Source: Chloroflexota bacterium
GTDB taxonomy: Bacteria > Chloroflexota > Anaerolineae > J036 > Brachytrichaceae
Direction of reading: 5' to 3'
Length of the DNA: 46,913 bases
NCBI GenBank assembly: GCA_018969115.1
Contig: JAGWYZ010000002.1
Coordinates: 1 to 46,913 of the forward strand
A program made the translations under genes and the position numbers. The notes beneath the pieces are model-generated. The model was not told the origin of the DNA. It ran no database searches and saw only the letters and a program-made list of their open reading frames with translations. Shown here one piece after another: positions 18,101 through 26,154 of the stretch (position 1 is the stretch's first letter; each line of letters opens with the position of its first letter).

Positions 18101-18321
18101 CACCAGCCAATATTGCGCGGGTGCGACGTGAATTTCGCGTCGGCAATTTATACATCAACCGCAAAATTACCGGCGCTTTGGTTGACCGCCAACCGTTTGG
18201 CGGCGGGCGCATGAGCGGCGTGGGCAGCAAGGCCGGTGGGCCAGATTATTTGCTGCACTTTGTGCTGGCCCGCACCATCACCGAGCAGGTGATGCGGCGC
18301 GGGTTTGCGCCGGTGGATTAG
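15166..18321 (+). CDS. putA: Bifunctional proline dehydrogenase / L-glutamate gamma-semialdehyde dehydrogenase (PutA-like)
   Basis: PRODH domain [16 protein letters not shown]...[11 protein letters not shown]; P5CDH domain [32 protein letters not shown]...NFTGSKAVG...[11 protein letters not shown]. Confidence 0.92.
   Translation: [1051 protein letters not shown]
15806..15838. repeat. Intragenic 33-bp near-perfect palindrome aaacttccgaggtcttgaagacctcggaggttt
   Basis: 16-nt arms around a single central base (one G-T pair), in-frame in putA, encoding the direct peptide repeat [11 protein letters not shown]. Confidence 0.88.
16622..16755. repeat. Intragenic inverted repeat flanking 4.4 copies of a 21-bp tandem repeat
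   Basis: Arms gtagagacgtgccggtggcgcgtcttt (16622-16648) / aaagacgcgccaccggcgcgtctctac (16729-16755), 26/27 complementary; ccaccggcgataaaagacgcg x4 at 16654-16737; encodes (DAPPAIK)n. Confidence 0.93.
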
Positions 18322-19004
18322 CCCAATACACCCATTTCGCGCAAAATGGTGGTGACAGGCGGCAATTGCCACAGCCATTCGACCCGCAATTTCAAGCCCG
18401 GCAACACCTGTGACTGGTATTCACCCGCATGGGCCTTTAATATTTGGCTAAATTCACCGTCTTCAAGCTGATAAAACGTGGCTTTTTGGTGCATCGGGTC
18501 AATCAACCAATATTCGGCTACGCCTGCGTTTTCATATTCATACAGCTTTTCGCCGCGATCCGTATCTACCGTTTCGGGTGAGGCCACTTCGATCACCAGA
18601 TCTGGCGCACCTTCGATGTAATTACTCCGAATGCGCCCATCGTTTGCTTTTGAGATATAAACTAAATCGGGCTGCCGCCCCGATGGGCGCTTGGGGAGTT
18701 GTACTTTGATGGGGGATGTAAACACCCGCCCCAATTGCTTCATTTCTGCAAAAATGCGCAACAATGTTAACAAGAAAGCAACAACATCTTGATGCAAAAT
18801 ACTTGGGGCACTCATTAAAATTACATCTCCGTCAACCCATTCCGCCAGTGTGTCTTCGTCGCACCACGTGATAAATTCTTCAAAGCTCATATGACGCGGC
18901 TGCACCACGTAACCATTGGCCCGTGGCACATAATCCATCAACATGGGTGGCGCATGAATTTTTACTTCGGCATCCTGTCCTTTTGAGGGAGTCGTTATCA
19001 TCAT
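18318..19004 (-). CDS. Uma2 family (DUF820) putative endonuclease-fold protein
   Basis: MSFEEFITWCDEDTLAEWVDGDVILMSAPS...GRQPDLVYIS...EGAPDLVIEVASPETVDTDRGEKLYEYENAGVAEYWLIDP. Confidence 0.9.
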   Translation of the reverse strand: MMITTPSKGQDAEVKIHAPPMLMDYVPRANGYVVQPRHMSFEEFITWCDEDTLAEWVDGDVILMSAPSILHQDVVAFLLTLLRIFAEMKQLGRVFTSPIKVQLPKRPSGRQPDLVYISKANDGRIRSNYIEGAPDLVIEVASPETVDTDRGEKLYEYENAGVAEYWLIDPMHQKATFYQLEDGEFSQILKAHAGEYQSQVLPGLKLRVEWLWQLPPVTTILREMGVLG

Positions 19005-19050
19005 AAATATAGCTTGACCATATCACATGAGCAAATGCAAACCAGTTTTT

Positions 19051-19103
19051 GCCGATTCCCGATACCTGCTCTGCTTACGGCAGGGCAGGTATCGGGAATC
19101 GGC
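19051..19103. repeat. Perfect 19-bp inverted repeat between alaS 3' end and Uma2 gene
   Basis: gccgattcccgatacctgc (19051-19069) / gcaggtatcgggaatcggc (19085-19103), 15-nt spacer. Confidence 0.8.
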
Positions 19104-19127
19104 ATACGTCTTTATTGGTCTGTCATT

Positions 19128-21851
19128 TTATTTTACTATGCGCCCCACCAAACCGGCTGTAAGCGCAAGCGCCTCGTCAAGTTTGCTGACATCTTTACCG
19201 GCGGCTTGAGCCAAGGTGGGTTTGCCGCCACCACGACCATCGACGACGGCGGCGATTTCACGGATGAGTTTGCCAGCATCTAACCCACGCTTATTGAGAT
19301 CGGGCGACACACCAACGACCAGCGCCGCCTTATCGGCAATAACCGCGCCGAGCACACATACCCCGCTGGCATATTTTTTGCCAAACCATTCGGTCATTTC
19401 GCGCAGCAAATCGGCATTTTCGGCGCTAACGCGAGCCGATAATACATTAATGCCGTTGACTTGCGTTACCTTGGCCAGCGATGTTTCAAAATGTGCGCGT
19501 GCCAATTCACGTTGGGCTTTTTCGAGCGCTTTTTGGGTTTCGCTCAGTTGTATGCTTAGCTTGCGCACGGCATCGATTGCCTGATCGGTGGGCACGCGCA
19601 AGACTTGGGCCACTTGGGCAATTTGCTCGGTTTGTTTGCGGGCCAATTCGACCACGCCGTGCCCAGTGACCACTTCGATACGGCGCACACCCGCCGCCAC
19701 CGCACCCTCGCTTACAATCAACGCGCCGCCAATATCGCCAGTGCGCGAGACATGCGTGCCGCCACACAATTCGGCGCTAAATGATGGCTCGCCGGGTTGA
19801 CCAATACGCACGACTCGCACCACATCGCCATATTTATCGCTAAAGAAGGCCATTGCACCACTGGCGAGGGCCTCTTTGTAGTTTTCTTGTGCCCATGCCA
19901 CCGGCATATTGACATAAATCGAGTCATTCAGCATGTCACCAACGGCTTCTAGCTCATCGGCAGTGAGCGCGGTGGTATGCGAAAAGTCGAAGCGTAGCCG
20001 GTCGGGCGAAACCGCCGAGCCTTGTTGTTGCACATGGGTGCCTAAAATGCTGCGTAAAGCACTTTGCAGCAAGTGGGTGGCCGTGTGGTTGCGGGCAATG
20101 TGGCCTCGGCGCAGCACCTCAACTTGCACATTGCACGATTCACCCACTCGTGGTTCACCCGCCAATACTTCACATTCATGCACAATCAAGCCAGCCACTG
20201 GCTTGCTCACACCTGTTACTTTTAATTGCCATGTGCCAATCGTGCTGTGAATTTCGCCGGTGTCGCTCACTTGCCCACCGCTGTCGGCATAAAAGGGCGA
20301 GGCAGCTAAGATCACATCAACCTTCTCACCCACCACCGCATTCGCGGTCGGCTCACCTTCGCGCAAAATCCCAACCAAGGTTGTGGTCATGGTGAGCGCA
20401 TCATAGGGGTTGTGCGTTACACCACTGGCAGGCAGTTTGCCCTCGGCCTTCAGTGTGTCGAAGGCTTCGGCATAAGCGCGGGCCGCATCAAAATGACCGA
20501 CAAATTTGCCGGATGAGGCCTTGCGTGCCACTTCTTTTGAGGCCTCACGGGCAGCTTCGTAGCCTGCCTCATCAATAACAATGCCTTTTTCACGTGCCAC
20601 ATCACGGGTGATTTCGAGTGGCAAGCCATAGCTTTCATACAGACGAAAGGCATCAGTGCCCGGGAGGATTGGGGATTGAGGATTAGGGATTGAGGATAAA
20701 TTATTAATCCCTAACCCTTCAATGACCTCATCGAGACGCGCCAAACCGGTATCGAGGGCGCGGGCAAAACGCTCTTCTTCGCCGTGAATGGTATTGAGAA
20801 TGTGGTCGCGGCGCGTGCGCAGGTCGGTGTAATAGCCGCCCATTTTGTCGATGACGGCATCACTTACTTTGTAGAGGAAAGGATCATTTAAGCCCAACTT
20901 TTGGCCATAGCGCATGGCGCGGCGCATAATCATGCGCAAAATATAGTTGCGCCCAACATTGCCCGGCAACACCCCATCACCAATGAGAAACGCAGCAGCG
21001 CGGGCGTGATCGGCAATGACGCGATATGGCACATAATTGTCGCGGCGTTGAGCATCGGTTTGCCCAGCTAGGGCTTGGGTGCGCAACATAATATCAGTGA
21101 ACAAATCGCTGTCATAATTATTTTCGCCGCCTTGTAATAATCGACATAGCCGCTCGAAGCCCATGCCGGTATCTACGCCGGTTTGCGGTAAATTATGCAA
21201 TTCGCCGTTTTCGGTGCGGTTAAATTGCATAAAGACCAAATTCCAAATTTCGACGGTGGTTTCATTTTGGTCATCGTCATTATTCACCCATTTGGCATCG
21301 TTATCACCATTTTTGCCCATGAAATAATGAATTTCGGAGTTGGGGCCGCATGGACCGGTTGGCCCCATCGACCAAAAATTGTCTTTTTCACCGAAGCGCA
21401 AAATGCGCGACGACTTGATGCCGACTTTTTGCCACAAGGCTTCTGATTCATCGTCATTTTTGTAAATGGTGAACCACATACGCTCGCGCTCAAGACCATA
21501 TTCGCCCTCAAGCAATTCAAGCGCAAAACGCATGGCATCGGGCTTGAAATAATCGCCAAACGAGAAGTTGCCGAGCATTTCAAAAAAAGTGTGATGGCGT
21601 TTGCTAGGGCCCACGTTTTCGAGGTCGTTATGCTTGCCACTGACGCGCATTACCTTTTGTGATGTAGCTGCACGCACATATGAACGCTTTTCTAGCCCCA
21701 AAAAAGCATTTTTGAATTGGTTCATGCCGGCATTGGTAAATAAAATGCTTTTATCGCCGTGTGGGATGAGTGACGACGAAGCCACAATTTCGTGGCCGTT
21801 GCGTCCGAAATAATTGAGGAATGTGCTGCGAATCTCGTTGCTTAACTTCAT
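19128..21851 (-). CDS. alaS: Alanine--tRNA ligase
   Basis: MKLSNEIRSTFLNYFGRNGHEIVASSSLIPHGDKSILFTNAGMNQFKNAFLG; HTATHLLQSALR; CGGTHVSRTGDIG. Confidence 0.97.
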   Translation of the reverse strand: MKLSNEIRSTFLNYFGRNGHEIVASSSLIPHGDKSILFTNAGMNQFKNAFLGLEKRSYVRAATSQKVMRVSGKHNDLENVGPSKRHHTFFEMLGNFSFGDYFKPDAMRFALELLEGEYGLERERMWFTIYKNDDESEALWQKVGIKSSRILRFGEKDNFWSMGPTGPCGPNSEIHYFMGKNGDNDAKWVNNDDDQNETTVEIWNLVFMQFNRTENGELHNLPQTGVDTGMGFERLCRLLQGGENNYDSDLFTDIMLRTQALAGQTDAQRRDNYVPYRVIADHARAAAFLIGDGVLPGNVGRNYILRMIMRRAMRYGQKLGLNDPFLYKVSDAVIDKMGGYYTDLRTRRDHILNTIHGEEERFARALDTGLARLDEVIEGLGINNLSSIPNPQSPILPGTDAFRLYESYGLPLEITRDVAREKGIVIDEAGYEAAREASKEVARKASSGKFVGHFDAARAYAEAFDTLKAEGKLPASGVTHNPYDALTMTTTLVGILREGEPTANAVVGEKVDVILAASPFYADSGGQVSDTGEIHSTIGTWQLKVTGVSKPVAGLIVHECEVLAGEPRVGESCNVQVEVLRRGHIARNHTATHLLQSALRSILGTHVQQQGSAVSPDRLRFDFSHTTALTADELEAVGDMLNDSIYVNMPVAWAQENYKEALASGAMAFFSDKYGDVVRVVRIGQPGEPSFSAELCGGTHVSRTGDIGGALIVSEGAVAAGVRRIEVVTGHGVVELARKQTEQIAQVAQVLRVPTDQAIDAVRKLSIQLSETQKALEKAQRELARAHFETSLAKVTQVNGINVLSARVSAENADLLREMTEWFGKKYASGVCVLGAVIADKAALVVGVSPDLNKRGLDAGKLIREIAAVVDGRGGGKPTLAQAAGKDVSKLDEALALTAGLVGRIVK
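20664..20719. repeat. Intragenic heptad tract in alaS
   Basis: GAGGATT GGGGATT GAGGATT AGGGATT GAGGATA AATTATT AATCCCT AACCCTT in 7-nt register; encodes part of GLGINNLSSIPNPQSPILPG. Confidence 0.88.
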
Positions 21852-21975
21852 GATAGTGCGCCTATTATTTGACTGTTATTTAAGTGCCAATATGAGGCTG
21901 ACAAATATGTCTAATTATACGGGGTCGCATACGATTGGTCTTAGCTGGTTATAATCGGGTTGAATTAGTTTAGAT

Positions 21976-23481
21976 ATGGATTACGACATCATCATCGGCA
22001 TAGAAACGCATGTCGAGTTAGACACCCATAGCAAAATGTTTTGCACCTGCTCGGCCAATGGTTTTGGGGCCGAGCCAAATGTGCATGTATGCCCAACCTG
22101 TGCCGGGATGCCGGGTGCATTGCCGGTCATTAATAAGCGGGCAGTCGAATTTAGCATGATGCTAGGCGTGGCGCTCAATTGCAGCATCAACCAGCATACG
22201 TTTTGGGAGCGTAAGAGCTATTGGTATCCTGATTTGCCAAAGGGATATCAGATCACCCAATATCAATATCCGATGTGCTATGACGGCTACCTCGAATTTG
22301 ATGTGCGTGATCTGAGTGGCGGCTGGAATGAACAAAGTTACCGCAAACGGGTACGTATTCGCCGCGCCCATTTAGAAGAAGATACCGGAAAATTGACCCA
22401 CGCCGGACGTTCCTCGTATGTTGATTACAACCGCAGTGGCGTGCCCTTGCTCGAAATTGTGACTGAGCCAGATATTTTTAATGCGCATGAGGCGTATGCC
22501 TATTTGAGCGCATTGCAAGACATTGTGCGTTATCTCGGTATTAGCACTGGCGATATGGAAAAAGGCGCGATGCGTTGCGAGCCAAATATGAGCTTGCGGC
22601 CAAAAGGCACAGATGCTTTTGGCACCAAAGTCGAGATCAAAAACCTCAACTCGCTTAGTGCCGTGCGTGGGGCGATTGCGTATGAAGCCAAACGCCAGTC
22701 GGCGGCATTGGATAAAGGTGAGAAAATTCGCCAAGTGACCTTAGGCTGGGACGATGTGCGTGGGGTGACGGTGGTGCAGCGTGAGAAGGAAGATGCGCAT
22801 GATTATCGCTATTTCCCTGAACCTGATTTGCCGCCGTTAGATGTAAGTGACGCATGGTTGGATGAGGTGCGGGCGCAAGTGCCAGAATTGCCCATTGCCA
22901 AACAAGCCCGTTATCAAAGCGAATTTGGGTTAAGCGCCTATGATGCAGTGCAACTGACAAATAATAAAGCGGTGGCAGAGTGGTTTGAAAAAGGGATATC
23001 GGCGGGAAAGGATGAAGGCCCTGTTCATCCTTCATCCTTCATCCTTCATCCTTTCGCAAAGCGCCTTGCCAATTTCATCATTGGCGATTTGACGCGGCTG
23101 ATGAATGCCAGTGGCACAGCCATCAACCAAATTAAGATAAAACCAGCCCAGTTGTTGGGGTTGGCAAAATTGGTTGAAGCGCAAACAATTAATAGCAATA
23201 CGGCTAAATTGGTGATTGAGGAAATGTTTAACACGGGTGCTGAGGCGCAAGCCATTGTGCAAGCCAAAGGCTTAGCGCAAGTGAGCGACAGTAGTGTGCT
23301 TGAAAAGACGATTGGAGATGTGCTCGCTGCAAATCCGAAAGAAGTGGAGAATTATTTGAAAGGCAATGAGAAGTTGTTGCAATTTTTGGTCGGGCAGACG
23401 ATGAAGGCCAGCAAAGGCAAAGCCAATCCGCAGATGATTCAGAGTTTAATGAAGGCCGCGCTGGAGAGGCGACGACTATAA
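21976..23481 (+). CDS. gatB: Asp-tRNA(Asn)/Glu-tRNA(Gln) amidotransferase subunit GatB
   Basis: MDYDIIIGIETHVELDTHSKMFCTC...VCPTCAGMPGALPVINKRAVE...RSSYVDYNRSGVPLLEIVTEPD; GatB/YqeY C-terminal domain. Confidence 0.96.
   Translation: MDYDIIIGIETHVELDTHSKMFCTCSANGFGAEPNVHVCPTCAGMPGALPVINKRAVEFSMMLGVALNCSINQHTFWERKSYWYPDLPKGYQITQYQYPMCYDGYLEFDVRDLSGGWNEQSYRKRVRIRRAHLEEDTGKLTHAGRSSYVDYNRSGVPLLEIVTEPDIFNAHEAYAYLSALQDIVRYLGISTGDMEKGAMRCEPNMSLRPKGTDAFGTKVEIKNLNSLSAVRGAIAYEAKRQSAALDKGEKIRQVTLGWDDVRGVTVVQREKEDAHDYRYFPEPDLPPLDVSDAWLDEVRAQVPELPIAKQARYQSEFGLSAYDAVQLTNNKAVAEWFEKGISAGKDEGPVHPSSFILHPFAKRLANFIIGDLTRLMNASGTAINQIKIKPAQLLGLAKLVEAQTINSNTAKLVIEEMFNTGAEAQAIVQAKGLAQVSDSSVLEKTIGDVLAANPKEVENYLKGNEKLLQFLVGQTMKASKGKANPQMIQSLMKAALERRRL
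23006..23055. repeat. Intragenic heptad tract (TTCATCC x4) with 13-bp inverted arms in gatB
   Basis: gaaaggatgaagg (23006-23018) / ccttcatcctttc (23043-23055); TTCATCC at 23024-23051; encodes KDEGPVHPSSFILHPF. Confidence 0.9.
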
Positions 23482-23489
23482 TTTGGTTT

Positions 23490-24593
23490 ATGAAACATAG
23501 AATTATCGAGCTGGACGGACTACGTGGTATTGCTATATTAATGATATTAATATGGCATTATTTCACTAATTTAAGTTTTTCTGTTCCCGATTATTTGACT
23601 AAATTTCTAACTAAATTAACTATGCTGACATGGAGCGGCGTTGATTTATTTTTTGTTCTATCTGGTTTTTTAATCGTTGGTATTCTCCTTGACAATAAAA
23701 ACTCAAAAAATTATTTTAAAGTGTTTTATATTCGAAGAATATGCAGAATATTTCCACTTTATTACGCAATGTGCATTATATATATTGCATTGTCACAAAG
23801 CGGAATTAATATATCTTATTGGTTGTTTAATCCTGCCATTCCTAGCTGGAGTTATCTTCTGTTCTTGCAAAATATTTTCATGACTATCCAAAACACTTAT
23901 GGAGGGCATTGGTTGGCAATTACTTGGTCATTAGCCGTAGAGGAGCAGTTTTATTTATTAATTCCTCTAATGATCAAGTTTTTTCCTAAAAATTTGCTCG
24001 TTAAGGTTTTTGTTATTCTAATTTTATCTGCTCCATTATTTAGAATTACCTTTAATCATTTTTTTAGCGGTTTAGCTGCTTATATCCTTCCAAATGCTCG
24101 GGCTGATTCACTTTTAATTGGCGGGTGTCTTGCTATTATATTTCGATCAAACCTAATGCCATTTATCTATTTAAGGTTTGAGCAGATAAAGGGAATCATT
24201 GTAGTTTTTATAGTAGGCTACTTTATATTTACATTTTTTGATTACAACGTTGGAACTGCATTTTCGCATATTTGGCTAGCTACTTTATCTGGTTTACTGC
24301 TGCTGCTTGCATTAACAGCATCAAATGATTGCAACTCAAAGGTTGGCGCTTTTTTTCGGCAAAAATGGTTACTTTGGTTAGGTACAAGGTCTTATGCAAT
24401 TTACCTTCTTCATCAAGGTGTTGCTGGATTAATTTGGGTTATTTTTATTGGTCAACAAGTCCCAATCATTACGCGCCGCTTAGATTATGGATTAGTCGGT
24501 TTATGTTTGCTTATTACTTTCATAATTGCAGAAATTTCATATCGATATTTTGAAAATAAATTTATTGCTTATGGCTATCGATACAAATATTAG
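23490..24593 (+). CDS. Acyltransferase family 3 (OafA-like) membrane protein
   Basis: IIELDGLRGIAILMILIWHYF...WSGVDLFFVLSGFLIVGIL...WSLAVEEQFYLLIPL. Confidence 0.93.
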   Translation: MKHRIIELDGLRGIAILMILIWHYFTNLSFSVPDYLTKFLTKLTMLTWSGVDLFFVLSGFLIVGILLDNKNSKNYFKVFYIRRICRIFPLYYAMCIIYIALSQSGINISYWLFNPAIPSWSYLLFLQNIFMTIQNTYGGHWLAITWSLAVEEQFYLLIPLMIKFFPKNLLVKVFVILILSAPLFRITFNHFFSGLAAYILPNARADSLLIGGCLAIIFRSNLMPFIYLRFEQIKGIIVVFIVGYFIFTFFDYNVGTAFSHIWLATLSGLLLLLALTASNDCNSKVGAFFRQKWLLWLGTRSYAIYLLHQGVAGLIWVIFIGQQVPIITRRLDYGLVGLCLLITFIIAEISYRYFENKFIAYGYRYKY

Positions 24594-26154
24594 TTTTAAC
24601 CGGATTAATGCAATATTTAACCAACGATTTCCGCATACTACCATTTGTGTCTTATTTGCACTTGTAATCAGTTGTTATTGTTTTAATCCCAATCTTAGTA
24701 GTTGGTTTGGGTTAATTGACGATCATGAAACTATCAAATATCTCGGATCTGATAGAGTACTGTATATATCAGAAATACCCGGTTTTTTGCTTGAGACTGA
24801 AGTTGGTCACCCATTTGAATCAAGACGATTCCGCCCAATTTATTATTCACTACGACTAATTGAAACTGCACTGTGGCGCGACAATGTAGCTATTTGGTAT
24901 GGCGTGCGCATGGCAGCTTTTGCAGCTTTTGTGTCACTCATGGCCTATTATTTTACTGGCTGGTTTGGCTGGGGATTAGGCGGGGCGCTGTCGTTTGCAA
25001 CTTTGGCTGCGCCATATTGGGCCGATATTTTTGGACGGCTTGGACCACCGGAAAATTACACTGTGCCTGCAATGGGGTGGGTGGCATTTGGCTTGTCAGG
25101 GCTGATTGGCACTGGGCGATCGGCTGGTGTTGGTTCTGTTGGGCGTTGGCTGGCGTTATTATTTGGCTGTTTGATCGCCATTGGAGTCAAAGAAAATTAC
25201 CTATTTTTGTTGCCGTTGCTGGTTTGGGCAGTATTTATTTTGCTTCAGGCGCGGCGCTGGCGGCTCGCTAGCTTGGCATTGTTGGTGCTGGTTTTATGTA
25301 CTATCACTATCTTTATTTTTTTGCTGGCTAATTTTGTGGGCGGCAACGATTTTTATGGCGATGATACGAGCTTGAAGGGACGGTTGAAATTGCTGTTGTT
25401 GTATTTTCGCTATTATCGCCCCGCGTTCAATTATGTAATTGGCGTGGCAGCACTGTTGGCGATGAATGTGATATTAGGCGGCTATCTGTGGTGGCGTAGC
25501 AGACGAGTGTCACCAGAGTTACGTTGGTTGGGCGTGAGCGTCGTGTGCTTAGGGCTGAGCGCCGTGCAGTATTTGTTCTATAAGGGCTTGTGGCCACATG
25601 GCACAAGTCGCTACGATTTTCCCGGGCTGATCTTTTTGGGTATCGCGGTGGTGTGTTGGTTGAAGGTTGGATTAAGGTTATTAAGATGGCGGTGGCTACA
25701 GATAGGATTGCCACTGATGTTGTGTTTGCTGTTGTCACTATTATCAATTGGATGGATACAAGAGGTTCGCCAATTGTCAGTAAATACTTTAAATAGAACG
25801 AATGTTTTAAAACAACGGCTTGATCGCATCGCTGAATTTACCCAACAAAATCCTACAATGCCAATTGTAGTCGTGGCAAATGACCCTTTTGATTTTGAAG
25901 CGGTAGACTCAATTGTTATGTTTTTTGATTTTAAGTCAATTGCAAACCCAAAGGTTATACGTATTGGCTTTCCTGTGCCTTATAAAAGTGAAGATAACAC
26001 AACAAGCAATTTGGCTCAACGTTTACAAGATCGTTCAATCAATGGCAATGGAGGGTATTTACCATTAGCAGAAATTGACTTAAGTAAGGGATGCATATCT
26101 TTTGGTCTATCGGGCTTGGAGTGGAGTGAATGTTTAGATTTAGATGGGTTATGA
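24574..26154 (+). CDS. Multi-TM membrane protein, possible GT-C glycosyltransferase
   Basis: Long hydrophobic ORF; ORF-track start 24526 overlaps the upstream gene, MAIDTN at 24574 is more likely. Confidence 0.6.
   Translation, partial: AIDTNISFNRINAIFNQRFPHTTICVLFALVISCYCFNPNLSSWFGLIDDHETIKYLGSDRVLYISEIPGFLLETEVGHPFESRRFRPIYYSLRLIETALWRDNVAIWYGVRMAAFAAFVSLMAYYFTGWFGWGLGGALSFATLAAPYWADIFGRLGPPENYTVPAMGWVAFGLSGLIGTGRSAGVGSVGRWLALLFGCLIAIGVKENYLFLLPLLVWAVFILLQARRWRLASLALLVLVLCTITIFIFLLANFVGGNDFYGDDTSLKGRLKLLLLYFRYYRPAFNYVIGVAALLAMNVILGGYLWWRSRRVSPELRWLGVSVVCLGLSAVQYLFYKGLWPHGTSRYDFPGLIFLGIAVVCWLKVGLRLLRWRWLQIGLPLMLCLLLSLLSIGWIQEVRQLSVNTLNRTNVLKQRLDRIAEFTQQNPTMPIVVVANDPFDFEAVDSIVMFFDFKSIANPKVIRIGFPVPYKSEDNTTSNLAQRLQDRSINGNGGYLPLAEIDLSKGCISFGLSGLEWSECLDLDGL

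Noticed and set aside
19051-19103. Perfect inverted repeat as an intrinsic terminator of alaS
   Set aside because: On the minus strand the stem is followed by aaaaact, not a T tract, so a classical rho-independent terminator is not supported; kept as a repeat only.
24873-25271. 132-aa + ORF in another frame of the membrane-protein gene
   Set aside because: Trp/Cys-rich out-of-frame translation of the GC-richer core; the 24574-26154 frame is continuous and better supported.
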